The translations under genes and the position numbers were made by a program. A stretch of 64,000 nucleotides of DNA from NCBI RefSeq assembly GCF_003367395.1, contig NZ_CP031417.1:5357501-5421500 (forward strand), given 5' to 3'. The notes under the pieces are model-generated. The model was not told where the DNA came from. It made no database searches and was given only the letters and a program-made list of their open reading frames with translations. Origin of the DNA: Pseudolabrys taiwanensis. GTDB taxonomy: Bacteria > Pseudomonadota > Alphaproteobacteria > Rhizobiales > Xanthobacteraceae. Below are positions 17,676 through 26,212 of the stretch, one piece after another. Each line of letters begins with the position of its first letter. The first letter of the stretch is position 1.

Positions 17676-19184
17676 ATGACTGATCTTTTCGCCAATCTTT
17701 GGCTCGGCTTCTCCGTTGCCGCGCATCCCTACAACATCGGCTTCTGCTTGCTCGGTGCGCTGGTCGGCACGCTCGTTGGCGTGTTGCCGGGTGTCGGCAC
17801 GGTCGCCACCGTCGCCATGCTGCTGCCGATCACCTTCGGCCTGCCGCCGGTCGGCGCGCTCATCATGCTCGCCGGCATCTATTACGGCGCGCAATACGGC
17901 GGTTCGACCACGTCGGTGCTGGTGAACATCCCGGGCGAGGCCACCTCGGTGGTCACGTGTCTCGACGGTCACCAGATGGCGCGGCAAGGCCGCGCCGGCG
18001 CGGCGCTTGCGATCGCCGCGATCGGCTCGTTCTTCGCCGGCTGCGTCGCCACGGTGTTGGTCGCCGCGCTCGGTGTGCCGCTCACGTCCATCGCGCTGTT
18101 GTTCGGTCCGGCCGAATACTTCTCGCTGATGATCCTCGGCCTGATCTTCGCCGTCGTTCTGGCGAAGGGCTCGGTGCCGAAGGCCATCGCGATGATCCTG
18201 CTCGGTCTCTTGTTGTCGATGATCGGCTCGGACCTCGAGACCGGCGCCGGCCGCATGACCTTCGATATTCCGGAGCTTTCGGACGGCATCGGCTTCGCCA
18301 ACGTCGCCATGGGCGTGTTTGGCTTCGCCGAGATCATCCGCAACCTGGAAATGTCGCAGGAGAGCCGCGACATTCTGCAGGGCAAGATCAAGGGTCTGAT
18401 GCCGACGCGGCAGGACCTGATCGACTCCTCGGGGCCGATCGTTCGCGGCACCATCCTCGGCTCGCTCCTCGGCATTCTGCCGGGCGGCGGCGCCGTCGTG
18501 GCGTCGTTCGCCGCCTACACCTTCGAGAAACGCATCGCCAAGCATCCAGAGCGCTTCGGTCGCGGCGCGATCGAGGGCGTTGCGGCGCCGGAAGCCGCCA
18601 ACAACGCCGCGGCGCAGACCTCGTTCATCCCGCTGCTCACCCTCGGCATCCCGCCGAACGCGGTGATGGCGCTGATGGTCGGCGCGATGACCATTCACGG
18701 CATCGTGCCGGGTCCGCAGGTCATGACCAAGCAGCCGGAACTGTTCTGGGGCATGATCGCCTCGATGTGGCTCGGCAACCTGATGCTGGTCATCATCAAC
18801 CTGCCGCTCGTCGGCGTGTGGGTGAGCCTGCTGCGTGTGCCGTATCGCATCCTGTTCCCCTCGATCATCGTGTTCTGTTGCATCGGCATCTATTCGATCA
18901 ACAACTCGCCGACCGACGTGATCATTGCCGGCATGTTCGGAATCTTCGGCTACTGGCTGTCGAAGCACGAGTTCGAACCGGCGCCGCTGGTGCTGGCCTT
19001 CGTGCTCGGACCGCTGATGGAAGAGAACCTGCGCCGTGCGATGCTGATCGCGCGCGGCGATGCGACGGTGTTCCTGACGCGGCCGATTTCGGCGGTGCTC
19101 ATCGGCATCTCGCTCGTCCTGCTCGCGATCGCCATGCTGCCGATGATCCGCAAGCGGCGCGAAGAGGTCTTCGTCGAAGAATAG
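17676..19184 (+). CDS. tctA: Tripartite tricarboxylate transporter, large permease TctA
   Basis: A 502-residue protein with about 12 membrane helices. The signatures [20 protein letters not shown] near residues 33-52 and [17 protein letters not shown] near 265 are the two inverted-repeat PGxG motifs of the TctA family, and [16 protein letters not shown] is also conserved. It follows tctB by 15 bases and surely shares its transcript. A perfect 12-bp hairpin at 19211 lies after its stop, so tctC may be partly separated. Confidence 0.93.
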   Translation: MTDLFANLWLGFSVAAHPYNIGFCLLGALVGTLVGVLPGVGTVATVAMLLPITFGLPPVGALIMLAGIYYGAQYGGSTTSVLVNIPGEATSVVTCLDGHQMARQGRAGAALAIAAIGSFFAGCVATVLVAALGVPLTSIALLFGPAEYFSLMILGLIFAVVLAKGSVPKAIAMILLGLLLSMIGSDLETGAGRMTFDIPELSDGIGFANVAMGVFGFAEIIRNLEMSQESRDILQGKIKGLMPTRQDLIDSSGPIVRGTILGSLLGILPGGGAVVASFAAYTFEKRIAKHPERFGRGAIEGVAAPEAANNAAAQTSFIPLLTLGIPPNAVMALMVGAMTIHGIVPGPQVMTKQPELFWGMIASMWLGNLMLVIINLPLVGVWVSLLRVPYRILFPSIIVFCCIGIYSINNSPTDVIIAGMFGIFGYWLSKHEFEPAPLVLAFVLGPLMEENLRRAMLIARGDATVFLTRPISAVLIGISLVLLAIAMLPMIRKRREEVFVEE

Positions 19185-19210
19185 CGAGTTGCTTTATCGC
19201 TGAACCGTTC

Positions 19211-19237
19211 CCAAGGCCGGCATCTTGCCGGCCTTGG
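19211..19237 (+). terminator. Hairpin after tctA
   Basis: A perfect 12-bp stem (CCAAGGCCGGCA / TGCCGGCCTTGG) with a TCT loop, followed by CATTTGTG. The run of T is weak, so it may attenuate rather than stop transcription, or protect the tctBA message, before the receptor gene tctC starting at 19397. Confidence 0.65.
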
Positions 19238-19396
19238 CATTTGTGCGTGCCATTACCGGCGCCGACGGTCGCACAAAGGCAGCCTCTGGCTGCGACGAAA
19301 TGCGCGTCAAGAAAAGACGAAGGACTCATTGAACTAGCCGGCCCGATAGGCTGCCGTCGTCCGTAACTCAAAGCTTCAAAAACTGGGAGGTGGACG

Positions 19397-20371
19397 ATGA
19401 GGAGAATGATTGGTCGCGGCCTGTTGCTGGCCGCGTTCGCTGTCGCGACATTCGGGGCCGCGCAGGCGCAGAGCGACTATCCCAAACGCAATATCACGAT
19501 GATCGTGCCGTTCGCCGCGGGCGGACCGACGGATGTCGTGGCACGCATCGTGTCCGATCACATGGCGCGCACGCTCGGGCAGACGATCCTGATCGAGAAC
19601 GTGGTCGGCGCCGGCGGCACCACCGGCGCGGGCCGGGCCGCGCGTGCGAGCAATGACGGCTACACGGTGATCATGGGCCACATGGGCACGCACGCCGCCG
19701 CGGTCGCGCTCTATGCCAATCTCTCCTACAAGCCGGACGTCGACTTCGAGCCCGTGGGGCTCGCCGCGGGCACGCCGATTCTCATTCTGACGAAGAAGGA
19801 TTTTCCGGCGAAGGATCTCAAGGAGTTCGTGGCCTATGTGAAGGCCAATAATACGAAGTTGAACATGGCGCATGCCGGCGTCGGCTCGGTGTCGCACACG
19901 ACATGCCTGCTGTTGTCGTCGATCCTGCAGGTGAAGCCCATCGCCGTGCCGTTCAACGGTACGGGGCCGGCGATGAACGCGCTGGTCGGCGGTCAGGTCG
20001 ATTACATGTGCGACCAGATCGTCAACGCCGTGCCGCAGATCCAGGCTGGCACCATCCGCGCCTTCGCGATCGGTACGCCCGAGCGCTCGCCGGTGCTGCC
20101 CGACGTGCCGACGACGACCGAGGCGGGGCTGCCGCAATACCAGGCCTCCGCCTGGAACGCGGTGTTCGCGCCGAAGGGCACGCCCAAGGAGGTCACGCAG
20201 AAGCTGGCCGACGCTCTCGACAAGGCGCTTGACGATCCGGCGGTGCGCAAGCGGCTGCTCGATCTCGGCAGCGACATTCCCGGCAAGGATCGCCGCGGCC
20301 CGCAAGCGCTCGGCACTTTGGTGAAGGGCGAGATCGACAAGTGGACGCCGATCATCAAGGCGAACATGTAA
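19397..20371 (+). CDS. tctC: Tripartite tricarboxylate transporter receptor TctC (Bug family)
   Basis: A 324-residue periplasmic receptor. Residues 1-25 form a signal peptide ending AAQAQ, then SDYPKRNITMIVPFAAGGPT, the Bug family opening in which the AAGGPTD loop binds the ligand carboxylate. The MAHAGVGSVSHT segment lines the second carboxylate site. GGGAGGTGG precedes the ATG. Together with TctB and TctA it makes a complete importer. The substrate is a carboxylate, not necessarily citrate. Two diverged tandem repeats follow the gene. Confidence 0.9.
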   Translation: MRRMIGRGLLLAAFAVATFGAAQAQSDYPKRNITMIVPFAAGGPTDVVARIVSDHMARTLGQTILIENVVGAGGTTGAGRAARASNDGYTVIMGHMGTHAAAVALYANLSYKPDVDFEPVGLAAGTPILILTKKDFPAKDLKEFVAYVKANNTKLNMAHAGVGSVSHTTCLLLSSILQVKPIAVPFNGTGPAMNALVGGQVDYMCDQIVNAVPQIQAGTIRAFAIGTPERSPVLPDVPTTTEAGLPQYQASAWNAVFAPKGTPKEVTQKLADALDKALDDPAVRKRLLDLGSDIPGKDRRGPQALGTLVKGEIDKWTPIIKANM

Positions 20372-20436
20372 GGCTTTAAGCCGAAATCATTGACGCGCGT
20401 GAACACATGCGGCGGCTTTCGGGCCGCCGCATTCGT

Positions 20437-20611
20437 TTCGACTTGAATCCGCGACACCGGATTCGGAGAACATTAGCAAGTCGTCTTAAGGACTTTGCGA
20501 ACGGGCGTGGTACAGGTGGCGAACACCGGTACGATTTGCATCATGAGTGCTAACGTTCGGCGTTCTCGTCGCCGTTTGTGCGGACCCGGCGACGCGCACG
20601 ATCAATGTTAA
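20437..20611. repeat. Diverged tandem intergenic repeat, copy A
   Basis: About 175 bases, starting TTCGACTTGAAT and ending near ATGTTAA, roughly 70% identical by eye to copy B 264 bases further on. The longest identical run is TTCGGAGAACATTAGCAAG (20462-20480). Other shared blocks are CGAACG, GTAC, GCGAACA and GCTAACG. It is followed by a CGAGC-AACCC-GCTCG-type hairpin and AATAAAA. The function is unknown; it could be an sRNA or a structured 3' region. Confidence 0.75.
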
Positions 20612-20700
20612 GAGCGAGCAACCCGCTCGAATAAAACGCTGTTAAATCGAAGACGTCGACGCGAACGAACGTCTCCGGCCTTGCGCCGATCGTTTCTGAT

Positions 20701-20870
20701 TTCGAGTTGAATTGGCGACGTCGCGTTCGGAGAACATTAGCAAGGCGCGTTAGGGATTCATCGAACGAGGCCAGTACGGGACGCGAACATTGGTAGCATT
20801 TGGAGGACAGTCGCTAACGAACGCCGTTCCGTCATCGTTTTCTGCCCGGTCACGCGATGTCGGCCGTTAA
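20701..20870. repeat. Diverged tandem intergenic repeat, copy B
   Basis: About 170 bases starting TTCGAGTTGAAT, with the conserved run at 20726-20744 at exactly the same offset (25 bases) as in copy A. Differences are spread as point changes with almost no indels in the first 130 bases, which suggests an old duplication under constraint. It is followed by AATAAAAA and the terminator at 20890. Confidence 0.75.
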
Positions 20871-20884
20871 CGGGTGCGACTTCA

Positions 20885-20915
20885 AATAAAAAGGCGGCCT
20901 GAATGGCCGCCTTTC
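20885..20915 (-). terminator. Rho-independent terminator of the orphan Bug operon
   Basis: A 10-bp stem AAAGGCGGCC / GGCCGCCTTT (20890-20899 and 20905-20914) with a TGAAT loop. Read on the minus strand it is followed by a T-rich tail (TTTTTATTTGAA), so it terminates the leftward transcript that ends at 20935. In the other direction CTTTCATT follows, a weaker tail. Confidence 0.85.
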
Positions 20916-20934
20916 ATTAAGGTTTCGAAGCGGG

Positions 20935-21936
20935 CTATTCGGTCGTGATATTGGCGGCCTTGATCACCTCACGCCATTTGGCGATTTCGGCCTGCATGTA
21001 AGCGGAGAATTCGGCGGGCGTACTGGAGATCGGCTCGATGCCGATGGCGACGAGCTTGGCGCGCAACGCGGGATTCTGCAGGGCCTTGACGATGGCCGCG
21101 TTGAGCTTGTCGATGATCGGCTGCGGCGTGTCTTTCGGCGCGACGATACCCTGCCAGGCGGAGGCCTCGAAGCCCGGGTAGCCTGATTCAGCGATGGTCG
21201 GCACGTTCGGCAGTTCGGCCAGGCGATCCGGCGAGGCGACAGCCAACACCTTCACGAGGCCAGAGGTGATCGCCTGCCGGGAGCTCGCATAGTCGGTAAT
21301 CATGACCGGCACATGCCCGGCCATCAGGTCCTGCAGGGCCGGCGCGGCGCCTTTGTAAGGCACGTGCACGAGCTTGATGCCGGCGCGGGCTGCCAACAAT
21401 TCCATCGCGAGCTGGTGCGGGCTGCCGGGGCCGGACGAGGCGAAGTTGATGGTGCCCGGCTTCGCCTTGGCCAGGGCGACGAATTCCGCGAGCGTATTTG
21501 GCGCGAAGGACTTGTGCGCGAGCAGCACCAGCGTGAAGCGACCCGTCAGTGAGATTGTGGCGAAGTCCTTCACCGGGTCGTAGCGCAGCTTGCTGTAAAG
21601 GCCGGGATTGAAGGCATAGGTGGTCATCGAGGCCGACAACAGCGTGTAGCCGTCGGCGGGTGCCTTGGCGACGACCTCCGCACCGATCTGCGTGCCGGCG
21701 CCGGGCCTGTTGTCGACGATGACCGGTTGGCCAAGCGTCTGCGACATGTCCTCGCCGATGATGCGGGCCAGCAGATCGGTGCCGCCGCCGGCCGCAAGCG
21801 GGACGATCATGCGGATCGGCCGCGCCGGGTAGTCCTCGGCGTGGCCGGCATTCACGGCGAGCAGGATGAAGGCGAGAGCGCTGAGCGCAAGCCCGAGCAT
21901 GTTGCGCCCGGATGACAATATGACCGGATGTCGCAC
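20935..21936 (-). CDS. Orphan Bug family (TctC-like) solute receptor
   Basis: A 333-residue periplasmic receptor with a signal peptide (about 1-33, ending NAGHAE) and the Bug opening DYPARPIRMIVPLAAGGGTD, followed by the NFASSGPGSPHQLA ligand loop and the VPTIAESGYPGFEASAWQG strand. It is the last gene of a three-gene operon after an amidohydrolase and an SMP-30 protein, 17 bases after the former. No TctA/TctB accompanies it, but a complete tctBAC set lies next door. It probably captures the substrate degraded by the two enzymes. Confidence 0.87.
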   Translation of the reverse strand: MRHPVILSSGRNMLGLALSALAFILLAVNAGHAEDYPARPIRMIVPLAAGGGTDLLARIIGEDMSQTLGQPVIVDNRPGAGTQIGAEVVAKAPADGYTLLSASMTTYAFNPGLYSKLRYDPVKDFATISLTGRFTLVLLAHKSFAPNTLAEFVALAKAKPGTINFASSGPGSPHQLAMELLAARAGIKLVHVPYKGAAPALQDLMAGHVPVMITDYASSRQAITSGLVKVLAVASPDRLAELPNVPTIAESGYPGFEASAWQGIVAPKDTPQPIIDKLNAAIVKALQNPALRAKLVAIGIEPISSTPAEFSAYMQAEIAKWREVIKAANITTE

Positions 21937-21953
21937 GGTGTTCCTCCAGCGTT

Positions 21954-22919
21954 TTATTTGATGTTGAAAAGCGTGGCGGCATTGCCGCCGAGGATGGCGG
22001 TCTTGTCGTCATGGCCGAGCGGCAGGTCGAGCACATGCTCGGCGCCGCCGGAAATGAACGGATTGTCCGTGCCGAACAGCAGGCGATCGGCGCCGACCGT
22101 GGCATGCGCCATCATGATGGCCGGCGCGAAGAACGAGGCCGTGTCGTAATAGAAGCGGCGCGCGAAGGTGCTCGGCGGACGGGTGATGTATTTGCGGCAA
22201 TCCGGGAATAGGCGATAGCCGTTGTCGAGCCGTTCGAGCAGCGTCAACAATGTGCCGCCGGTATGGGCCAGGATGAATGTGAGGTTCGGATAGCGCTCGA
22301 GCACGCCGCCATAGATGAGCCGGGTCGCGGCCGTGGTCGTGTCGAATGGAAAGCCGATGCGCAACGGCAGCTCGAATTCGTCCATGCCGGCGGTGTTCAC
22401 CGGAAACATCGGATGCATGAACAGCGGCAGGCGCCGACGGTCGATCTCCTGCCAGAGCGGCTCCAGGCTTGCATGGTTGAGCGGAACGCCGGCGAGATTC
22501 GATCCAATGGCGATGCCGGTCATGCCGAGCTCGTCGCAGCTGCGTGCGAGCTCCGCCAGCGCGGCCTCGATATCGCTCATCGGCAGACTGGCAAGGCCGC
22601 GGAAGCGGTCCGGATGCGCGCGGCAGATGCCGGCGGTATGGTCATTGATCGCGCGGGCAACGGCGATTTGCTGCGTGCCGGCCCAAGGATACACATTGGG
22701 CGTACTGAGCGACAGCAGCTGGATGTCGACCTGCTTTTTGTCCATGTCGCGCAACCGCGTGGCGATATCGAACATGTCCGGCCGCGTCCAAGCGACCGTG
22801 TGGCCATCCTTGCGCAGAAGCAGCTTGTCGCCCGCGTCGACCCGCTCGAGGCCGAGAATGTCGGTGAGCGCGGCGAGGTAGGATTGCTCGACGACGTGGG
22901 CGTGAACGTCAATGCGCAT
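21954..22919 (-). CDS. Amidohydrolase of the ACMSD-like decarboxylase/hydrolase family
   Basis: A 321-residue TIM-barrel protein of the amidohydrolase_2 family, close to 2-amino-3-carboxymuconate semialdehyde decarboxylase. Metal ligands are visible: MRIDVHAH (H6, H8), LPLFMHPMFP near 178, FILAHTGG near 228, and the terminal catalytic LLFGTDNPF near 290. Members decarboxylate aromatic or muconate-type acids or hydrolyse lactones. In an operon with an SMP-30 lactonase-like protein and a carboxylate receptor, an aromatic or lactone acid is a plausible substrate. Confidence 0.85.
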   Translation of the reverse strand: MRIDVHAHVVEQSYLAALTDILGLERVDAGDKLLLRKDGHTVAWTRPDMFDIATRLRDMDKKQVDIQLLSLSTPNVYPWAGTQQIAVARAINDHTAGICRAHPDRFRGLASLPMSDIEAALAELARSCDELGMTGIAIGSNLAGVPLNHASLEPLWQEIDRRRLPLFMHPMFPVNTAGMDEFELPLRIGFPFDTTTAATRLIYGGVLERYPNLTFILAHTGGTLLTLLERLDNGYRLFPDCRKYITRPPSTFARRFYYDTASFFAPAIMMAHATVGADRLLFGTDNPFISGGAEHVLDLPLGHDDKTAILGGNAATLFNIK

Positions 22920-22961
22920 CGGTCTTCCTGTTCAGGTGGTGTGCGGCTGGCGTCGGCCGGC

Positions 22962-24020
22962 TCAATCGAAGTAGTGGCCGTGCCGGGTGGTCGGAATGCT
23001 GTAGAGGCGCCATTTGAAGGCGGTGGTCATGTAGAGCGTGCCGGCATCGTCGCCGCGGCCGAAGCCGAGATTGCTGGGGATGAACTTCTCCGGCAGGTCC
23101 ATGCGGGCGATCTCTTTGCCGTTGCGATCGAGCACGGCGACATGGCCCTTCGGGTCCTGCGGATTGCCGTTGTGCAGGGCGAGATACAGATTGCCATCGG
23201 TGTCGAGCGTCATGCCGTCGACGCCGAGTTCGTCGTTGCGATAGAACAGACGGCTATTGGAGATGTTGCCGGCGCTATCAAGGTCGTAAGCAACCACGCC
23301 GCCCATGGTGAGGCCGAATTTGTCGGCCGCGGGTCCGCTGGGGTTGGTGCGCAGGCGCGCCGAATTGAATGCGGAGACGTAGAGGCGACGGCCGTCCGGT
23401 GACACTTCGATGCCGTTGGGACGAAAGACGTCTGTACCCAGCTGCACGATCTTGCCGTCGGGATCGATGCGGTACACCGCATTCGGCAGTTCCATCGGCT
23501 CGTTGCCGCCGTAGCGCGCGTCGGTGAAGTAGATGCGCCCTTGCGCGTCGCTGGTCACGTCGTTCGGGCCGACCAGCCGTTTGCCATCATAGGCATCGGC
23601 CAGCAGCGTCGTCGTGCCGGTCGCAAGATTGCGGCGGACGATGGCGCGGCCGCCGGTCGCGGGCGTGTCGGCGGTCTGGGCAATGATCAGGTCGCCGTGT
23701 TTGTCGATATGCAGGCCGTTGGCCATGCCGCTCGGCTGCATGATCGGGTCGAGCTGCTTGGTCTTCGGATCGTAGCGATAAATCGTGCCGCCCGGATTGT
23801 TCTCTTTGAACACCACCGACGGGGTCATGTCGGTGATGTAGACGCGGCCGTCTTTGCCCGCGACGACACCTTCCGAGAAGAACCGCCCGGCGGCCGAGAG
23901 CTCGTGCCACGTCGCATGCGGTTGGAAAATCGTTTCGGCGTGCACAGGCAAAGCGGCGCAGGTCGCCGCAAAGGCGACAGCAACGACGCGCGCACAACGG
24001 CGTCCGCACAGGATCGGCAT
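22962..24020 (-). CDS. Exported SMP-30/gluconolactonase-like beta-propeller protein
   Basis: A 352-residue protein with a signal peptide (about 1-28, ending LPVHAE) and six-bladed propeller repeats. GPNDVTSDAQGRIYFTDARY near 165-185 and FRPNGIEVSPDGRRLYVS near 217 are the SMP-30 metal-site motifs (Asn and Asp ligands); VDGMTLDTDGNLYLA is the third. Such enzymes hydrolyse lactones. It is the first gene of the operon and is divergent from marR, with 105 bases between them. Periplasmic location fits processing of the ligand before uptake. Confidence 0.85.
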   Translation of the reverse strand: MPILCGRRCARVVAVAFAATCAALPVHAETIFQPHATWHELSAAGRFFSEGVVAGKDGRVYITDMTPSVVFKENNPGGTIYRYDPKTKQLDPIMQPSGMANGLHIDKHGDLIIAQTADTPATGGRAIVRRNLATGTTTLLADAYDGKRLVGPNDVTSDAQGRIYFTDARYGGNEPMELPNAVYRIDPDGKIVQLGTDVFRPNGIEVSPDGRRLYVSAFNSARLRTNPSGPAADKFGLTMGGVVAYDLDSAGNISNSRLFYRNDELGVDGMTLDTDGNLYLALHNGNPQDPKGHVAVLDRNGKEIARMDLPEKFIPSNLGFGRGDDAGTLYMTTAFKWRLYSIPTTRHGHYFD

Positions 24021-24089
24021 TTCCTTCCCCCATTTTTTACGGGCGCTTCTAGATGCGCTTGCAACTAAATATTCGCCGGCCGATTTAAT

Positions 24090-24122
24090 TTGTCAACTAA
24101 TCATAAGCTAGCTAATTATTTT
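24090..24122. promoter_or_regulatory. Candidate MarR operator in the divergent promoter
   Basis: AT-rich sequence between the SMP-30 operon and marR. It carries AATTTGTCAACTAAT followed by AGCTAGCTAATTATTTT. The 9-mer GCTAATTAT (24111-24119) occurs again directly after marR. MarR proteins commonly bind such AT-rich palindromes in their own divergent promoter. The sequence evidence is suggestive only. Confidence 0.5.
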
Positions 24123-24125
24123 GCC

Positions 24126-24671
24126 ATGGGCACCGAATCGCGATTGACCAAAGGGCGCGCGGCCATCGACGATGGCTTGCGCGGCGTCGGGGCGAAGGAC
24201 CAGACGATCGCCTATCTCGTTCGCGAAGCGCATCGCGCGCTTTCCGCGGATCTTCAGGCGCGTATCGCTCAGTACGGCGTGAACGCCGGCATGTGGCGAT
24301 TCCTCCGCGTGCTGTGGGAAGAGGATGCGATCAGTCAGCGCGACCTGAGCGACCGTGTCGGCATGACGGCGGCCACGACCGTGCTCGCGCTCGATCGCAT
24401 GGAGCGGGAAGCCCTCGTGCTGCGGGTGCGCGACGGCAAGGATCGGCGCGTCGCCCGCGTGCACCTGACTGCAAAGGGGCGCCGTCTCCGCGAGAAGCTG
24501 CTGCCGCACGCGGCCGAGGTCGATGCGGTCGCCTGCACCGGTCTCGCGCCGGCCGAGGTTGCCTTGTTGAAGACTTTGCTGACGCGGATGCGCGTCAATG
24601 TCGGAACCTACGGCGCGCTGGCCCAGCGCAAGCCCGCGGCGCCGCGCAGGCGGCGGCCGCCGGCCGGCTAA
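24126..24671 (+). CDS. MarR family transcription regulator
   Basis: A 181-residue winged-helix protein. The recognition region SQRDLSDRVGMTAATTVLAL (about 79-98) and the wing VLRVRDGKDRRVARVHLTAKG with the conserved D-x-R-x-x-R define the MarR fold. I start at ATG 24126; a TTG 12 codons earlier would run through the candidate operator. Its divergent position next to the SMP-30/amidohydrolase/receptor operon makes it the likely regulator of that operon, responding to an aromatic or phenolic ligand. The C-terminus is a basic, proline-rich tail (PRRRRPPAG). Confidence 0.87.
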   Translation: MGTESRLTKGRAAIDDGLRGVGAKDQTIAYLVREAHRALSADLQARIAQYGVNAGMWRFLRVLWEEDAISQRDLSDRVGMTAATTVLALDRMEREALVLRVRDGKDRRVARVHLTAKGRRLREKLLPHAAEVDAVACTGLAPAEVALLKTLLTRMRVNVGTYGALAQRKPAAPRRRRPPAG

Positions 24672-24687
24672 TTATCTGAAATAATTA
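24667..24687. promoter_or_regulatory. Inverted repeat downstream of marR
   Basis: GCTAATTAT-CTG-AAATAATTA: an AT-rich palindrome overlapping the marR stop codon. It shares GCTAATTAT with the upstream divergent promoter. It could be a second MarR site (looping or roadblock) or simply a hairpin ending the transcript; no T-run follows immediately. Confidence 0.4.
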
Positions 24688-24795
24688 AATTATATATGCG
24701 CCTGGGGTCGGGTGTTGACAGCCGGTCGACGCCGATTGCGGATGCGGCCAAACCGGCCCATGGTCCGATTCCGACACCGGCCGAAGAGCTCTGAC

Positions 24796-25590
24796 ATGCG
24801 CCAATACCTCGAACTGATGGAGCACATCCTCGCCAATGGCGTGGAGAAGCGCGACCGCACCGGCACCGGCACGCGGTCGGTGTTCGGCTATCAGATGCGG
24901 TTCGACCTCGGCGCGGGTTTTCCGCTGCTCACCACCAAGAAGCTGCACCTGAAGTCGATCGTCCACGAACTGCTGTGGTTCCTCGCCGGCGACACCAACA
25001 TCAAATACCTCAACGACAACGGCGTCCGCATCTGGGACGAGTGGGCGGACGAGCGCGGCGATCTCGGGCCGGTCTACGGCCACCAGTGGCGCTCCTGGCC
25101 GGCGAAAGATGGGGCGACGATCGATCAGATCGCCAACGTGATCGCGATGATCAAGCGCAACCCGGATTCGCGCCGGCTGATCGTGACGGCGTGGAACCCG
25201 GCCGACGTCGACAAGATGGCGCTGCCGCCGTGCCACTGCCTGTTCCAGTTCTATGTCGCGGAGGGCCGGCTCTCATGTCAGCTTTACCAGCGCTCGGCCG
25301 ACGTCTTCCTCGGCGTGCCGTTCAACATCGCATCCTATGCGCTGCTGACCATGATGGTGGCGCAGGTCACCGGCTACAAACCCGGCGACTTCGTGTGGAC
25401 CGGCGGCGACACGCATCTATATCTCAATCACGTCGAGCAGGCGCATCTGCAATTGTCGCGCGCGCCGCGCGCGCTGCCGACCATGCGCATCAATCCCGAC
25501 GTGAAGGACATCTTCTCGTTCCGCTACGAGGACTTCGCGGTCGAGAATTACGACCCGCATCCGCATATCAAGGCCGAGGTGGCGGTGTGA
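24796..25590 (+). CDS. thyA: Thymidylate synthase
   Basis: A 264-residue protein, exactly the length of E. coli ThyA. The catalytic Cys is C146 in [13 protein letters not shown], and [18 protein letters not shown] folate/dUMP contacts ([20 protein letters not shown]) follow. It methylates dUMP to dTMP using 5,10-methylene-tetrahydrofolate, yielding dihydrofolate that the folA product two genes downstream reduces. The start at 24796 is set by the family N-terminus [13 protein letters not shown] palindromic repeat separates it from the acetyltransferase gene. Confidence 0.97.
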   Translation: MRQYLELMEHILANGVEKRDRTGTGTRSVFGYQMRFDLGAGFPLLTTKKLHLKSIVHELLWFLAGDTNIKYLNDNGVRIWDEWADERGDLGPVYGHQWRSWPAKDGATIDQIANVIAMIKRNPDSRRLIVTAWNPADVDKMALPPCHCLFQFYVAEGRLSCQLYQRSADVFLGVPFNIASYALLTMMVAQVTGYKPGDFVWTGGDTHLYLNHVEQAHLQLSRAPRALPTMRINPDVKDIFSFRYEDFAVENYDPHPHIKAEVAV

Positions 25591-25614
25591 TGGGCCGCTC
25601 GATTGCCTATCCGT

Positions 25615-25703
25615 CGTCATGCCCGGCCTTATGCCGGGCATCCACGACGTTCTTGCAGCCGGAGAGCAAGACGTGGATGGCCGGGTCAAGCCCGGCCATG
25701 ACG
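25615..25703. repeat. Large nested palindromic repeat between thyA and the GNAT gene
   Basis: CGTCATGCCCGGC...GCCGGGCATCCACG at 25615-25647 is mirrored by CGTGGATGGCCGGG...CCCGGCCATGACG at 25671-25703, so each half is a hairpin and the two halves also pair with each other. It belongs to the CATGGCCGGG palindrome family of this window (4711, 34651, 48636, 54877) and is typical of Bradyrhizobium-like intergenic repeats. Confidence 0.75.
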
Positions 25704-25720
25704 AAACGTGAGGTGGCGGT

Positions 25721-26212
25721 GTGAGCCTCGTCGTTCGCAGCGCGCGTCCGCAGGACAGCGCGCTCATTTTCGCGCTGGTGTGCGAACTCGCCGACTACGA
25801 GAACCTGCAGCACGAAGTCGACGCGACGCCGGAGAGCATCGCCGCCGCGCTGTTTGCGCCCGAGCCGCGACTCTACTGCGATATCGCCGAGTGGGACGGC
25901 GAGCCGGCGGGCCTCGCCGTCTGGTTCCTCAACTTCTCGACCTTCCGCGGCCGGCACGGCGTCTATCTGGAAGACCTTTATGTGCGGCCGGACATGCGCG
26001 GGCGCGGCATCGGCAAGGCGCTGATGCAGCGGCTGGCGCAGCATTGCGTCGAACGCGACCTCGCGCGTTTCGAATGGGCGGTGCTCGATTGGAATGCGCC
26101 GTCGATCGCCTTCTACGAATCCATCGGCGCCAAAGTGATGGGTGAGTGGAAGCTCTGCCGGCTGTCGGGCGCGGCGCTCTCGAAGTTCGCAAAGCAAGGG
26201 GCGCCGGCATGA
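25721..26212 (+). CDS. GNAT family N-acetyltransferase
   Basis: A 163-residue protein starting at GTG 25721. The acetyl-CoA pyrophosphate loop is VRPDMRGRGIGKALM (about 87-101, Q/RxxGxG/A), preceded by the YLEDLYV strand and followed by the ARFEWAVLDWNAPSIAFYES helix, as in diamine acetyltransferase-like GNATs. A small amine or amino acid is the probable acceptor. Its stop overlaps the start of folA (ATGA), giving translational coupling. The pairing thyA-GNAT-folA is common in this group without a known functional reason. Confidence 0.87.
   Translation: MSLVVRSARPQDSALIFALVCELADYENLQHEVDATPESIAAALFAPEPRLYCDIAEWDGEPAGLAVWFLNFSTFRGRHGVYLEDLYVRPDMRGRGIGKALMQRLAQHCVERDLARFEWAVLDWNAPSIAFYESIGAKVMGEWKLCRLSGAALSKFAKQGAPA

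Larger units (their letters stand above)
20372..20934. other. Gene-free stretch holding paired repeats and a terminator
   Basis: About 560 bases between the convergent tctC and the second Bug gene. It contains two related units of about 170 bases (listed separately), a small CGAGC/GCTCG hairpin with AATAAAA after the first unit, and a strong terminator before the minus-strand gene end. No frame in it looks protein-coding. Confidence 0.6.

Noticed and set aside
16830..18968. 712-codon open frame on the minus strand
   Set aside because: Antisense to tctB/tctA, with His/Asp/Arg-rich shadow composition.
17699..19366. 555-codon frame overlapping tctA on the same strand
   Set aside because: Arginine-rich product in a shifted frame; tctA has clear family motifs.
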